A stretch of DNA of 64,000 bases from Stenotrophomonas sp. MMGLT7 (GCF_021168555.1 NZ_JAJOZS010000001.1:248001-312000), one strand, 5' to 3'. Positions 37,468-47,171 are shown, counted from the first letter of the stretch. The notes: generated by a model not told the origin, from the sequence alone. A program made the numbers and translations.

Positions 37468-39696
37468 ATGACCAACTTTCTTCAACGCTACAACGTGGGC
37501 AAGCGGCTGACCGCGGCCTTCACCGTTCTCATCCTCCTGTCCATCCTGCTCGTGATCGCCGGCGTGATCACCCTGACGCAGGCCAGGCAGCGGCTCGACT
37601 CCATCGTCAACAACAACATGGCCTCGATCCGGTACTCCAACGAGATGCTGGACACCAACCTGCAGATCGCACTCAACCTGCGCAACATCCTGCTGCCGAA
37701 GACCCAGGAACAAGGCCGCAGCTTCCTCAGGAACATCGAGGTCGAACGCAAGCGCTATGCCGATGTGCGTGAACGCCTCTACGCGATCCCGGCCGCCGGG
37801 GAATCCCTGCGCCTGCGCGACAGCATCGACCAGTTGCGCGGGAAGTCGATCGAGGCCAACGACAAGGTGCTGGCGCTGGACGCCGAAGACAGGCCGCAGG
37901 AAGCGCTGGCCGCGATGATGGGAGAGGCCGACCCGGCCACGCAGCACTGGCAGGCGGCGATCCGCGAGTACGTGGCGCACCAGATCCAGGCCAGCGAAAG
38001 CGCCTATGCGGAAGCCAGTACCTCGGTAAACATGGGCCGCACGATGCTGGTCTCCGGCGGACTGGCGGTGCTGCTGGTCAGCGGCCTGCTGGCCTGGCTG
38101 ATCACCCGCAGCCTCAGCCGCCCGCTCGCCCAGGCCACCCGCGTGGCCGAAGCCATCGCCAACGGCAATCTGGACAACGACGTCAGCACGCAGGCCCGCG
38201 ACGAGACCGGGCGCCTGCTGATGGCCATGGGCCGCATGCAGCAGCAGCTGCGCCGGTTCTCGAGCGAGACGGTCAGGATGATCGAGCTGCACGCCGGCGA
38301 GGACATGAGCCACCGCATCCCCGAGGACTTCCCCGGCGTCTACGGCGAACTGGCGCAAGGCATCAACACCATGATGTTCGAGCACCTGGATGCCATCGTC
38401 GATGCCATCGAGGTCCTCAACGAGTACGCCGTCGGCGATCTCTCCCGCGACGCGCGGCGCCTGCCCGGCACCCGCGCCGTCCTGCACCAGTCCATGGACG
38501 CCGCCAAGGCCAGCCTGCTGTCCATCAACAACGAGATCAAGCGCCTGGCCCAGGCCGCCGCCGCCGGCGACTTCAGCGTGCGCGGCGACGCCGGCCGCTT
38601 CGACCACGACTTCGCGCTCATGGTCAACGACCTGAACTCGATGATGGACGTCAGCCACAGCAACCTCGGCAAGCTCTCCACCCTGCTCGCCGCCATCGCC
38701 AAGGGCGACCTCACCGCGCGCATGCACGGCGACTTCCAGGGCGTGTTCGCCCGCCTGCGCGACGATGCCAACGCCACCGCCGACCAGCTCGCCGGCATCG
38801 TCGGCCGCATCCAGCAGGCTTCCGGCGCCATCAACACCGCCGCCACCGAGATCGCCGCCGGCAACGAGGACCTGTCGCGCCGCACCGAGCAGCAGGCGGC
38901 CAACCTCGAGGAGACCGCCGCCTCGATGGAGGAACTCACCTCCACCGTGCGCCAGAACGCCGAGTCCGCCCGCCAGGCCAACCAGCTGGCCCAGGGCGCG
39001 GCCGGGGTCGCCCAGCAGGGCGGCGAGGTGGTCGGCCAGGTGGTCACCACCATGTCCGCGATCGAGACTTCCTCCAAGAAGATCGCCGAGATCATCTCCG
39101 TCATCGACGGCATCGCCTTCCAGACCAATATCCTCGCGCTCAACGCCGCGGTGGAAGCGGCCCGCGCCGGCGAGCAGGGCCGCGGCTTCGCCGTGGTTGC
39201 CTCGGAAGTGCGCACCCTGGCCCAGCGCTCGGCCAACGCGGCCAAGGAGATCAAGGGCCTGATCGACGACTCGGTCGGCAAGGTCACCGACGGCTCGGCG
39301 CTGGTGCACGAGGCCGGCAAGACCATGGGCGAGATCGTCACCTCGGTGCAGCGAGTCACCGACATCATGGCCGAGATCTCGGCGGCCTCGCAGGAGCAGT
39401 CGGCCGGTATCGAGCAGGTCAACCAGACCGTCACCCAGATGGACGAGACCACCCAGCAGAACGCCGCGCTGGTGGAGGAAGCCACCGCCGCCGCCCGCGC
39501 CATGGCCGAGCAGGCCGAGCAGCTTAACGAGGCCGTCGCCATCTTCCGCATCGGCCGCCAGCCGGAACGGGTGCCATCGCAGGATACGGCAAGGACGCGT
39601 GCCGCCACGCCGGCCCCGCAACGCCCGGCCACCGCCCAGCGCCCCCGCCCGGCGGCGCTGGCCGTGGCCACGGAGACCGACTGGCAGGAGTTCTGA
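37468..39696 (+). CDS. Methyl-accepting chemotaxis protein 4: four-helix sensor, five HAMP-like units, DWQEF tail
   Basis: A 742-residue transducer. It opens [14 protein letters not shown] with TM1 at about residues 15-36. A four-helix-bundle-type sensor follows ([19 protein letters not shown], a pattern seen in 4HB_MCP domains), then TM2 at about 192-214. The first HAMP (ANGNLDNDV) is its own, but from [19 protein letters not shown] onward the HAMP array and signalling domain are almost the same as MCP 3 and MCP 6 at DNA level. The tail is ETDWQEF, a CheR/CheB tether. GGAA seven bases upstream supports the ATG at 37468. The ligand is unknown. Confidence 0.92.
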   Translation: MTNFLQRYNVGKRLTAAFTVLILLSILLVIAGVITLTQARQRLDSIVNNNMASIRYSNEMLDTNLQIALNLRNILLPKTQEQGRSFLRNIEVERKRYADVRERLYAIPAAGESLRLRDSIDQLRGKSIEANDKVLALDAEDRPQEALAAMMGEADPATQHWQAAIREYVAHQIQASESAYAEASTSVNMGRTMLVSGGLAVLLVSGLLAWLITRSLSRPLAQATRVAEAIANGNLDNDVSTQARDETGRLLMAMGRMQQQLRRFSSETVRMIELHAGEDMSHRIPEDFPGVYGELAQGINTMMFEHLDAIVDAIEVLNEYAVGDLSRDARRLPGTRAVLHQSMDAAKASLLSINNEIKRLAQAAAAGDFSVRGDAGRFDHDFALMVNDLNSMMDVSHSNLGKLSTLLAAIAKGDLTARMHGDFQGVFARLRDDANATADQLAGIVGRIQQASGAINTAATEIAAGNEDLSRRTEQQAANLEETAASMEELTSTVRQNAESARQANQLAQGAAGVAQQGGEVVGQVVTTMSAIETSSKKIAEIISVIDGIAFQTNILALNAAVEAARAGEQGRGFAVVASEVRTLAQRSANAAKEIKGLIDDSVGKVTDGSALVHEAGKTMGEIVTSVQRVTDIMAEISAASQEQSAGIEQVNQTVTQMDETTQQNAALVEEATAAARAMAEQAEQLNEAVAIFRIGRQPERVPSQDTARTRAATPAPQRPATAQRPRPAALAVATETDWQEF

Positions 39697-39701
39697 TCCA
39701 G

Positions 39702-39738
39702 GGGCAGGCCCTTCTCCGTCCGGAGCGAGGGCCTGCCC
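39702..39738 (+). terminator. Hairpin after MCP 4
   Basis: GGGCAGGCCCT / AGGGCCTGCCC with a nested CTCCG-TC-CGGAG hairpin in the loop, starting five bases past the MCP 4 stop. Stable, but with no T-run. Confidence 0.65.
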
Positions 39739-39800
39739 GTTGCCGTGGCCCATCGTCGGTGCCGCACGCAGGGCTCCGGACCGGTTTGGGCATCGGATTC

Positions 39801-39826
39801 TCAAGATTGCCGAACCCGGCCGATAT
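39801..39826 (+). promoter_or_regulatory. Sigma-28-like promoter of the PilZ/YcgR gene
   Basis: TCAA, 14 bases, GCCGATAT, ending 57 bases before the start codon. The -10 has one mismatch; the spacer is one base short of the usual 15. Confidence 0.55.
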
Positions 39827-39883
39827 CAAGGGACAGGGCCGCATCGCCGATGCGGCCCAAGCCGTCCCGATCAAGTCCGCCCC

Positions 39884-40663
39884 ATGTCCGAAGGCTTCGT
39901 GCAAACACCCGCCGATCAGTCGCAGAAGGACGCCAGCGACGAGCGGTTCCTGTTGCGCAACCCGCTGCAGATCCGTAGCCTGCTGTCGGCCATGATCGAG
40001 CAGCGCTCGCTGGTCAGTGCCCATATCAGCGGACGCGACCAGGCCTTCCCCAGCGTGCTGCTGGAAGTGGACGACGACGATTTCCTGTGGCTGGACGCCA
40101 GCCCGAGCCGGGCGGTGAACCTGACCGCGGAACTGGCCGAGCACCTGCTCTGCTTCGCCCAGCTGCACAAGGTGAAGGTGCGCTTCCACGTCGCCGGCCA
40201 GGAACTGCACACGCGCGATGGCCATCCCGCGTTTCGCGTCCCCCTGCCCGAAAGCGTCCATCACCTGCAACGGCGCGAGTTCTACCGCCTGGAAACGCCG
40301 GTGGCGCACCCGCCTACATGCCGGTTCCGGCTGCAGGACATCGGCGGCGAAGTCCGCGAGCTCACCCTGCGGGTGCTGGACATGAGCGGTGGCGGCCTGG
40401 CGGTGGCGCTGCCCTGCGACGGCCCCACCCTCGCCACGCACGGCACCTATGCCGACTGCGTCCTCAACCTGCCCGATCATCCCCCGATCGTCCTGGCGCT
40501 GACGGTGTGCAACCAGTTCGGCCAGACACTCGCCAACGGTCAGGAGACGCGCCGGGTGGGCATGCGCTTCGAGCACCTGCCGCGGGGCGCCGACGAGGCG
40601 ATCCTGCGCTACATCTTCCGCATCGAGCGGCAACGCAACGCGCGCAAGAGCGGGCTGTTCTGA
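39884..40663 (+). CDS. ycgR: YcgR-type flagellar brake protein (PilZ domain, cyclic-di-GMP effector)
   Basis: A 259-residue protein. An N-terminal YcgR domain (about residues 20-115; LLRNPLQIRSLLSAMIEQ) is followed by a C-terminal PilZ domain with both ligand motifs intact: R131EFYR135 (RxxxR) and D166MSGGG, the D/NxSxxG element. YcgR proteins bind cyclic-di-GMP and slow or bias the flagellar motor. The start at 39884 is the first ATG after the sigma-28-like promoter. It lies between MCP 4 and cheW and is probably transcribed alone. It is the only clear cyclic-di-GMP receptor in the window. Confidence 0.88.
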   Translation: MSEGFVQTPADQSQKDASDERFLLRNPLQIRSLLSAMIEQRSLVSAHISGRDQAFPSVLLEVDDDDFLWLDASPSRAVNLTAELAEHLLCFAQLHKVKVRFHVAGQELHTRDGHPAFRVPLPESVHHLQRREFYRLETPVAHPPTCRFRLQDIGGEVRELTLRVLDMSGGGLAVALPCDGPTLATHGTYADCVLNLPDHPPIVLALTVCNQFGQTLANGQETRRVGMRFEHLPRGADEAILRYIFRIERQRNARKSGLF

Positions 40664-40947
40664 GGCCGCACGTTCGCCGGCAACCCTCCTGGATGCAGGC
40701 CGGGCGCCGCCTCCGATCCCTTGCACGCCCGGCCGCACGCACGGGCGGCACGCAACCTGTAGGCCCGGCAGGTGCGGTGCACCCGGGGCATCCGTCATCC
40801 TGCGTGCGCTACTGCCCGGGCCACGCATGCAGGCAGACGCGGTGCCATGCCTCGCGCCCCCCCGGACACCGCGCGCATCGCCCCCTGCGACGGAACTGCG
40901 GCCGCATCCGCCAGCCGGCGAACGCGGCCCATGTCGCGACACCGCCT

Positions 40948-40974
40948 TAAACTTTGCCCGCTCCCGGCCGCTAC
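40948..40974 (+). promoter_or_regulatory. Sigma-28 promoter of cheW
   Basis: TAAA, 15 bases, GCCGCTAC, ending 64 bases before the cheW ATG. The rest of the 375-base gap 40664-41038 is GC-rich without a gene, hairpin or repeat that I can support. Confidence 0.75.
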
Positions 40975-41038
40975 TGCTTGCAGCGGCACCCCGTCCCCGT
41001 GCGGGCGCCGACCTCCAAGCCATCCGCAGGGACCTCCA

Positions 41039-41530
41039 ATGACCGACAACCACAACACCGCCGCGGCCGACCAGGGCGGCGAATTCCTGAGCTTCACCCT
41101 GGGCGAAGAGCACTACGGCGTGGACATCCTCAAGGTGCAGGAGATCCGCGGATACGACTCGGTGACCCGGGTCCCGGACGCCCCCGACTACATCAAGGGC
41201 GTGATCAACCTGCGCGGCACCATCGTGCCGGTGATCGACCTGCGGCTGAAGCTGCGGCTGAAGGAGGCGCGCTACGACGCCTTCACCGTGATGATCGTGC
41301 TGAACGTCGAGGACCGCGTGGTAGGGATCGTGGTGGACGGCGTTTCCGACGTGATCCCGCTGAACGCCGAGCAGATCCGCCCCACTCCCGAGTTCGGCGC
41401 CGCGGTGGACACCCGCTTCATCTCCGGCATCGGCACCCAGGACGACCGCATGCTGATCCTGCTGGACATCGAGACCCTGCTCGACAGCGCCGACCTGGGC
41501 CAGGTCACGCCGGTGGAAGAGGCCGCCTGA
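41039..41530 (+). CDS. cheW: Chemotaxis coupling protein CheW
   Basis: A 163-residue CheW with the two-subdomain SH3-like pattern: FLSFTLGEEHYGVDILKVQEI, GVINLRGTIVPVIDLR, VVGIVVDGVSDVI and MLILLDIETLL. It couples MCPs to CheA in the polar array. AGGGA before the ATG at 41039 fixes the start; the frame upstream is open but unconserved. It stands between ycgR and the OB-fold/MCP 5 unit with its own sigma-28 promoter, separate from cheA. Confidence 0.94.
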   Translation: MTDNHNTAAADQGGEFLSFTLGEEHYGVDILKVQEIRGYDSVTRVPDAPDYIKGVINLRGTIVPVIDLRLKLRLKEARYDAFTVMIVLNVEDRVVGIVVDGVSDVIPLNAEQIRPTPEFGAAVDTRFISGIGTQDDRMLILLDIETLLDSADLGQVTPVEEAA

Positions 41531-41586
41531 GCCGCGCCACGCGCATGCCGTGAGCGGAACTGAGAACGGCTTCGCGGAAAGCTTCG

Positions 41587-41613
41587 TCAAGTTGGTCTTC
41601 ACATCGCCGATAC
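41587..41613 (+). promoter_or_regulatory. Sigma-28 promoter of the OB-fold protein / MCP 5 unit
   Basis: TCAA, 15 bases, GCCGATAC, ending 64 bases before the ATG of the small exported protein. Confidence 0.75.
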
Positions 41614-41677
41614 AAGGGGACAGGACCCGGCCGTCGCACCGGCGGCCGGGCCGATCGACTATTTCCGGAGACTCCCC

Positions 41678-42064
41678 ATGAAGCACCTGCCATCGCTGCT
41701 GTTCACGCTCGTCCTGACCGCCCTGTCCTGCCCGGTCTTCGCGCAGTCGCAGGAAATGATCCCGGCCGAGCTGGCCACCAAGTTCGTCGGCAAGGACGGC
41801 ATGGTCTGCGGCAAGGTGGAAAAGGCCCGCTACGCGCAGAACAGCGAGGGCGAACCCACGTTCCTGTACATGGGCGGCGCGTTCCCCCGCCACACCTTCT
41901 CGGCGCGCATCGCCGGCAGCGACCGCGGCAAGTTCGGCTTCGCACCGGAAACGCTGGAAGGCAAGGACGTCTGCGTGCTCGGCAGGATCCAGCGCGATGC
42001 CTCCCGTGCCGAGATCGAGGTCAGCTCTCCTGCGAGCCTCAAGCTGGCGACGATCAAGAAGTAA
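41678..42064 (+). CDS. Small periplasmic OB-fold-like protein of the chemotaxis cluster
   Basis: A 128-residue protein with a Sec signal peptide (residues 1-22, ...CPVFA before QS). The mature part, about 105 residues, has the alternating strands of the exported nucleic-acid-binding-like OB-fold family (FVGKDGMVCGKVEKARYA, PTFLYMGGAFPRHTF and GKDVCVLGRIQR), including two cysteines that could form a disulfide. Its function is unknown. It has its own sigma-28 promoter and precedes MCP 5 by 84 bases with no terminator between, so the two are probably co-transcribed, suggesting a link to sensing or motility. Unrelated roles in envelope maintenance are possible. Confidence 0.72.
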   Translation: MKHLPSLLFTLVLTALSCPVFAQSQEMIPAELATKFVGKDGMVCGKVEKARYAQNSEGEPTFLYMGGAFPRHTFSARIAGSDRGKFGFAPETLEGKDVCVLGRIQRDASRAEIEVSSPASLKLATIKK

Positions 42065-42148
42065 TCCGGCTTCACCCCCTACCGCGGCGTCCTGTCCGAC
42101 CCGCGGCCTGCCGGCACGGAACAAAGCCATCCACGGAGTAACAAGTCC

Positions 42149-44521
42149 ATGAAATGGATCAACCGCCTGAAACTCGCCCCCAAGCTCATCCTGGCCTTCA
42201 GCATCGTGCTGGTGGTGATGGCCGTGCAGGGAGGCATCGCCTACTACGGGCTGCACTCGCTCAACTCGGTGACCAACACGCTGGCCACCGACACGCTCAA
42301 CAACGTCAAGCTGTCCAACGAGTTGCGAGCCCTCATCAGCGAGTACCGCAGTTCGTCGTACCGCAACCTGTTGCGCGCCAGCGAAAGCGCCAAGCAGGAG
42401 GCCAGGACCTACTCGGAGAACGTCCAGGAGCAGATCCAGGCCGCGCTGGTCGAGTACAAGCCGTTGATCGACACCCCGCAGGAAAAGAAGGACTACGACG
42501 CGTTCGTCGCCCACTGGGCCGCCGCCTACAAGGGCTACAAGGAAATCGAGGAGATGGTCGACCTGGGCCTGCTCGACGACGCCATCGACACCTACCTGAG
42601 CACCAGCCGCGACCAGCACACCGCGGCCTCGGACGACATCACCCGGCTGATCGCTCAGGCCGACGAGCAGACCACGGCCGCCAACCAGAACGCCGACGTC
42701 ACCTACGAGCGCTCCAGCAAGACCGTGCTGCTGATGCTGGCCATCGGCATCCTCGGCAGCCTGGGCATCGCCTTCCTGTTCGCGCGCCAGATCGCCAAGG
42801 CGGTGCGCTACGCGGTGGGGATCGCCAACGAGGTGGCCAGCGGCAAGCTGGACGGCACCATCAGGATCGATCGCGAGGATGAGATCGGCGAGCTGCTGCA
42901 GGCGATGAAGCGCATGCAGCAGGACCTGCGCCAGCGCATCGAGCGCGACCAGAAGGTGGCGCAGGAGAACCTGCGCATCCGCACCGCGCTGGACAACTCC
43001 TCGACCTGCATGTTCGTCACCGACGACCAGCGCAACATCGTCTACGTCAACCCCGCCTTCCAGAACCTGGCGGACCAGTACCTGCAGGAAATCCACATCC
43101 GCTCGCCGCAGTTCGACCCGCGCGGCATGATCGGCCAGCCCGTGTCCTACCTGGGCTTCAGCGAGGAAGGCGTCGCCGCGCTGCTGGCGCAGCTGGAGGC
43201 CAAGGGCGTGTCGGCGACCGAGGAGCGCTACGGCGAGGCGGTGTTCGCCGAGACCATCTCCACGATCCGCGACCAGGACGGCAACTTCGTCGGCGACGTC
43301 TGCGAGTGGCGCGACCGCACGCTGGAAGTGAACGTGGAGAACGAGATCGCCCGCATCGTGCATGCCGCCGCCACCGGCGACCTGTCCGGACGCGTCGACC
43401 CGCACGGCAAGGACGGCTTCTTCCTGCAGCTGGCGCGCCAGCTCAATGGCCTGCTCGACGCCAATGCCGCCAGCATCGAGCAGATCTCGCGCCTGCTCGG
43501 CGCCCTGTCCCGCGGCGACCTGACGGTGCGCATGGAAGGCGACTTCCAGGGCGTGTTCGCGCAGATGCGCGACGACGCCAACGCCACCGCCGACCAGCTC
43601 GCCGGCATCGTCGGCCGCATCCAGCAGGCATCGACCTCCATCAATTCCGCCGCCGGCGAGATCGCCGCCGGCAACGAGGACCTGTCGCGCCGTACCGAGC
43701 AGCAGGCGGCCAATCTCGAGGAGACCGCCGCCTCGATGGAAGAGCTCACCTCCACCGTGCGCCAGAACGCCGAGTCCGCCCGCCAGGCCAACCAGCTGGC
43801 CCAGGGTGCGGCCGGGGTCGCCCAGCAGGGCGGCGAGGTGGTCGGCCAGGTGGTCACCACCATGTCCGCCATCGAGACCTCATCGAAGAAGATCGCCGAG
43901 ATCATCTCGGTCATCGACGGCATCGCCTTCCAGACCAACATCCTCGCGCTCAACGCCGCGGTGGAAGCGGCGCGGGCCGGCGAGCAGGGCCGCGGCTTCG
44001 CCGTGGTCGCCTCGGAAGTGCGCACCCTGGCCCAGCGCTCGGCCAACGCGGCCAAGGAGATCAAGGGCCTGATCGATGACTCGGTCGGCAAGGTCGCCGA
44101 CGGCTCGGCACTGGTGCACGAGGCCGGCAAGACCATGGGCGAGATCGTCACCTCGGTGCAGCGGGTCACCGACATCATGGCCGAGATCTCGGCGGCCTCG
44201 CAGGAGCAGTCGGCCGGTATCGAGCAGGTCAACCAGACCGTGACGCAGATGGACGAGACCACCCAGCAGAACGCCGCGCTGGTGGAGGAAGCCACCGCCG
44301 CCGCACGCGCCATGGAGGAACAGGCAGGGCATCTGGCCAGCGCGGTATCGATCTTCCGGCTCGAATCCGGCGACCAGGCCAGGGTCGCCCGCCCCGCGGC
44401 CGCGGAAAAGCCGGCGGCCGCGCCGCCGAAAACCGTCGCGGCAAGCAAGCCCGCGCGCAGCACCCGCGCCACCGCCAAGGCAGAGGCCGCCCTGGCCGAA
44501 GCGGACTGGCAGGAGTTCTGA
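42149..44521 (+). CDS. Methyl-accepting chemotaxis protein 5: four-helix sensor, HAMP-PAS-HAMP-HAMP, DWQEF tail
   Basis: A 790-residue transducer. TM1 is at about residues 11-33, the four-helix-bundle sensor contains [19 protein letters not shown], and TM2 is near 193-211. After the first HAMP ([12 protein letters not shown]) comes a cytoplasmic PAS domain (about residues 275-395; [18 protein letters not shown]), then HAMP-like units with markers at 410 and 456, then the shared signalling domain. The PAS thus sits where the other five receptors have extra HAMP units. The tail ends EADWQEF, a CheR/CheB tether. A cytoplasmic cue such as redox state or a small molecule is possible; the PAS ligand cannot be told. 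Confidence 0.92.
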   Translation: MKWINRLKLAPKLILAFSIVLVVMAVQGGIAYYGLHSLNSVTNTLATDTLNNVKLSNELRALISEYRSSSYRNLLRASESAKQEARTYSENVQEQIQAALVEYKPLIDTPQEKKDYDAFVAHWAAAYKGYKEIEEMVDLGLLDDAIDTYLSTSRDQHTAASDDITRLIAQADEQTTAANQNADVTYERSSKTVLLMLAIGILGSLGIAFLFARQIAKAVRYAVGIANEVASGKLDGTIRIDREDEIGELLQAMKRMQQDLRQRIERDQKVAQENLRIRTALDNSSTCMFVTDDQRNIVYVNPAFQNLADQYLQEIHIRSPQFDPRGMIGQPVSYLGFSEEGVAALLAQLEAKGVSATEERYGEAVFAETISTIRDQDGNFVGDVCEWRDRTLEVNVENEIARIVHAAATGDLSGRVDPHGKDGFFLQLARQLNGLLDANAASIEQISRLLGALSRGDLTVRMEGDFQGVFAQMRDDANATADQLAGIVGRIQQASTSINSAAGEIAAGNEDLSRRTEQQAANLEETAASMEELTSTVRQNAESARQANQLAQGAAGVAQQGGEVVGQVVTTMSAIETSSKKIAEIISVIDGIAFQTNILALNAAVEAARAGEQGRGFAVVASEVRTLAQRSANAAKEIKGLIDDSVGKVADGSALVHEAGKTMGEIVTSVQRVTDIMAEISAASQEQSAGIEQVNQTVTQMDETTQQNAALVEEATAAARAMEEQAGHLASAVSIFRLESGDQARVARPAAAEKPAAAPPKTVAASKPARSTRATAKAEAALAEADWQEF

Positions 44522-44553
44522 TCGTCCCGGCTCCCGTGCCGCCCGCGCTCCCA

Positions 44554-44582
44554 GGCCCCGATGTCCGCATCGGGGCCTTTTT
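44554..44582 (+). terminator. Rho-independent terminator of MCP 5
   Basis: GGCCCCGATG-TCCG-CATCGGGGCC followed by TTTTT, 33 bases past the MCP 5 stop. Its 22-base core, CCCCGATG through CATCGGGG, is the same as in the terminator after MCP 3. Confidence 0.93.
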
Positions 44583-44629
44583 CTTGCGGCCGCGCCGGCC
44601 GCTACGACCAAAGTCGTAGCCGCCACCGC

Positions 44630-44656
44630 TCAACGCCGGCGGTTCCGCGCCGCTAT
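44630..44656 (+). promoter_or_regulatory. Sigma-28-like promoter of MCP 6
   Basis: TCAA, 15 bases, GCCGCTAT, ending 27 bases before the MCP 6 ATG. Confidence 0.65.
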
Positions 44657-44683
44657 CGGATCAACCAAGCAAGAGTTCACCCC

Positions 44684-46831
44684 ATGAACCTGCCTACCCG
44701 CCTGTCTCGCGCGCTTGCCGATATCCCGCTCAAGCGCAAGTTCCTGATTCAGACCGCGTTCGTCGCGGCCGGGATCATCGTCCTGGCCGTCATCGCCGCG
44801 CGCATGCAGTTCCTCGACCTCGTCGACACGCGGCAGAACGGCATCAAGAGCCAGACCGAGATGGCGCTGGCCGTGGTCGAGGACTACGCCGCCCAAGCCG
44901 GGCGCGGCGAAATCACCGCCGATGACGCCAAGCGCCGGGCCCTGCACGCACTGGCCACGATGCAGGCCAGGCAGGGCGTCGACTACTTCTACGTGATCGA
45001 CCGGCAACCGCGGATGCTGATGCACCCTACCCGGCAGGACCTGGTCGGCAAGCCGGTCGCCGATGTGCTCAGCGAGGACGGCAAGCGCATCTTTCCCGAG
45101 TTCGTGAAAGTCGCCGGCGAAGGCGGCGGCTTCGTCGATTATCGATGGGCCAAGCCGGGCAGCGGGAGTCCGGTGCAGAAGACGTCCTACGCGGTCGCCT
45201 ACCCGCCCTGGGGCTGGGTGATCGGTACCGGCGTCTACCTCGACGACACCCAGGCGCAGGCGCTGGTGTTCACCGGCATCATCACCGCGGCCGGCAGCGT
45301 GCTGGTGCTGCTCACCCTGGCAATGGGGTGGCTCATCGGCAATTCGGTGCTGGCGCCGGTCGCACGTGCGCTTGCCGCGATCAAGGGCGTTTCCCGCGGC
45401 GAACTGGATGTCCGCATCCCGCAGCATGGCCGCGACGAGGTCGGGCAGATGCTCGAGGCCACCGACGAGATGGTGCACATGCTGCGCCGGTTCTCGGAGG
45501 AGACCGCGCGCATGTCCCGGCTGCACGCCGGCGAGGACATGAGCCACCGCATCCCCGAGGACTTCCCCGGCGTCTACGGCGAACTGGCGCAAGGCATCAA
45601 CACCATGATGTTCGAGCACCTGGATGCCATCGTCGATGCCATCGAGATCCTCAACGAGTACGCCGTCGGCGACCTGTCCCGCGACGCACGGCGCCTGCCC
45701 GGCAGCCGCGCCGTCCTGCACCAGTCCATGGACGCCGCCAAGGCCAGCCTGCTGTCCATCAACAACGAGATCAAGCGCCTGGCCCAGGCCGCGGCCGCCG
45801 GCGACTTCAGCGTGCGCGGCGACGCCGCCCGCTTCGACCACGACTTCGCGCTCATGGTCAACGACCTGAACTCGATGATGGACGTCAGCCACAGCAACCT
45901 GGGCAAGCTCTCCACCCTGCTCGCCGCCATCGCCAAGGGCGACCTCACCGCGCGCATGCACGGCGACTTCCAGGGCGTGTTCGCCCGCCTGCGCGACGAT
46001 GCCAACGCCACCGCCGACCAGCTCGCCGGCATCGTCGGCCGCATCCAGCAGGCCTCCGGCGCCATCAACACCGCCGCCACCGAGATCGCCGCCGGCAACG
46101 AGGACCTGTCGCGCCGCACCGAGCAGCAGGCCGCCAACCTCGAGGAGACCGCCGCCTCGATGGAGGAACTCACCTCCACCGTGCGCCAGAACGCCGAGTC
46201 CGCCCGCCAGGCCAACCAGCTCGCCCAGGGCGCGGCCGGTGTCGCCCAGCAGGGCGGCGAGGTGGTCGGCCAGGTGGTCACCACCATGTCCGCCATCGAG
46301 ACTTCCTCCAAGAAGATCGCCGAGATCATCTCCGTCATCGACGGCATCGCCTTCCAGACCAACATCCTCGCGCTCAACGCCGCGGTGGAAGCGGCGCGGG
46401 CCGGCGAGCAGGGCCGCGGCTTCGCCGTCGTCGCCTCGGAAGTGCGTACCCTGGCCCAGCGCTCGGCCAACGCGGCCAAGGAGATCAAGGGCCTGATCGA
46501 CGATTCGGTCGGCAAGGTCGCCGACGGCTCGGCGCTGGTGCACGAGGCCGGCAAGACCATGGGCGAGATCGTCACCTCGGTGCAGCGAGTCACCGACATC
46601 ATGGCCGAGATCTCGGCGGCCTCGCAGGAGCAGTCGGCCGGTATCGAGCAGGTCAACCAGACCGTGACCCAGATGGACGAGACCACCCAGCAGAACGCCG
46701 CGCTGGTGGAGGAAGCCACCGCCGCCGCCCGTGCCATGGCCGAGCAGGCCGAGCAGCTGAAGGAAACGGTCTCGCTCTTCACGCTGGACGATCATCCAGC
46801 GGCGCAGCGGCCGGTCCTGCAGGCGGCCTGA
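44684..46831 (+). CDS. Methyl-accepting chemotaxis protein 6: single-Cache sensor, five HAMP-like units, no pentapeptide
   Basis: A 715-residue transducer. TM1 is at about residues 23-42. A single-Cache-type sensor follows ([18 protein letters not shown] and [15 protein letters not shown]), related in layout to that of MCP 2, then TM2 at about 203-225. HAMP-like markers are at residues 239, 283 and 329, continuing in step with MCP 3. From [11 protein letters not shown] on it is almost the same as MCP 3. The C-terminus ends PVLQAA like MCP 2, without a CheR tether. The ATG at 44684 begins [19 protein letters not shown]. The ligand is unknown, perhaps a small carboxylate by analogy with other single-Cache receptors. 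Confidence 0.92.
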   Translation: MNLPTRLSRALADIPLKRKFLIQTAFVAAGIIVLAVIAARMQFLDLVDTRQNGIKSQTEMALAVVEDYAAQAGRGEITADDAKRRALHALATMQARQGVDYFYVIDRQPRMLMHPTRQDLVGKPVADVLSEDGKRIFPEFVKVAGEGGGFVDYRWAKPGSGSPVQKTSYAVAYPPWGWVIGTGVYLDDTQAQALVFTGIITAAGSVLVLLTLAMGWLIGNSVLAPVARALAAIKGVSRGELDVRIPQHGRDEVGQMLEATDEMVHMLRRFSEETARMSRLHAGEDMSHRIPEDFPGVYGELAQGINTMMFEHLDAIVDAIEILNEYAVGDLSRDARRLPGSRAVLHQSMDAAKASLLSINNEIKRLAQAAAAGDFSVRGDAARFDHDFALMVNDLNSMMDVSHSNLGKLSTLLAAIAKGDLTARMHGDFQGVFARLRDDANATADQLAGIVGRIQQASGAINTAATEIAAGNEDLSRRTEQQAANLEETAASMEELTSTVRQNAESARQANQLAQGAAGVAQQGGEVVGQVVTTMSAIETSSKKIAEIISVIDGIAFQTNILALNAAVEAARAGEQGRGFAVVASEVRTLAQRSANAAKEIKGLIDDSVGKVADGSALVHEAGKTMGEIVTSVQRVTDIMAEISAASQEQSAGIEQVNQTVTQMDETTQQNAALVEEATAAARAMAEQAEQLKETVSLFTLDDHPAAQRPVLQAA

Positions 46832-47040
46832 CGGTGCGGCGGGAGCGCCAGCAGTCCCTCCTCCCGTCGGGAGAAGAGCCTGCCCCCGCGAGGCAGGATG
46901 TCGAGGCGGACGGCGAAGCCGGCGCGAGAGGCATGCCACGGCAGCGGCATGCCATGGGCGGATGAGGCCATGGGCGAGGCTTCGTGCGGTTGAACGATGC
47001 GAGGGGTTCGGCCCCGTGCTTTCTCCCCCCGCCCTCATCC

Positions 47041-47078
47041 GCCCCTTCGGGGCACCTTCCCCCGCGTGCGGGAGAAGG
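47041..47078. repeat. Intergenic palindromes upstream of the cheR promoter
   Basis: In the 398-base gap 46832-47229, two adjacent inverted repeats occur: GCCCC-TTC-GGGGC (47041-47053) and CCTTCCCCCGC / GCGGGAGAAGG (47055-47078, one mismatch). A smaller CTCCCG-T-CGGGAG lies near 46862. These resemble dispersed xanthomonad intergenic repeats and may end MCP 6 transcription. No gene is supported in this gap. Confidence 0.5.
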
Positions 47079-47171
47079 GAAAGGCCTGCGCCCTCTCTCG
47101 AATCGAGGCGGCTGCGGGAAGGACGCGGCCCCAGGAAACAGACGCCGGGCTGAACGATACGGACGACCGGC

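Noticed and set aside
39524-43405. Antisense open frame of nearly 1300 codons across ycgR, cheW and MCP 5
   Set aside because: Low-complexity His/Arg/Gln-rich product opposite well-conserved genes. Such shadows are common at this GC content.
29438-46831. Insertion-sequence-driven MCP amplification
   Set aside because: No transposase, terminal inverted repeats or target duplications are seen around the receptor genes; homologous recombination explains the pattern better.
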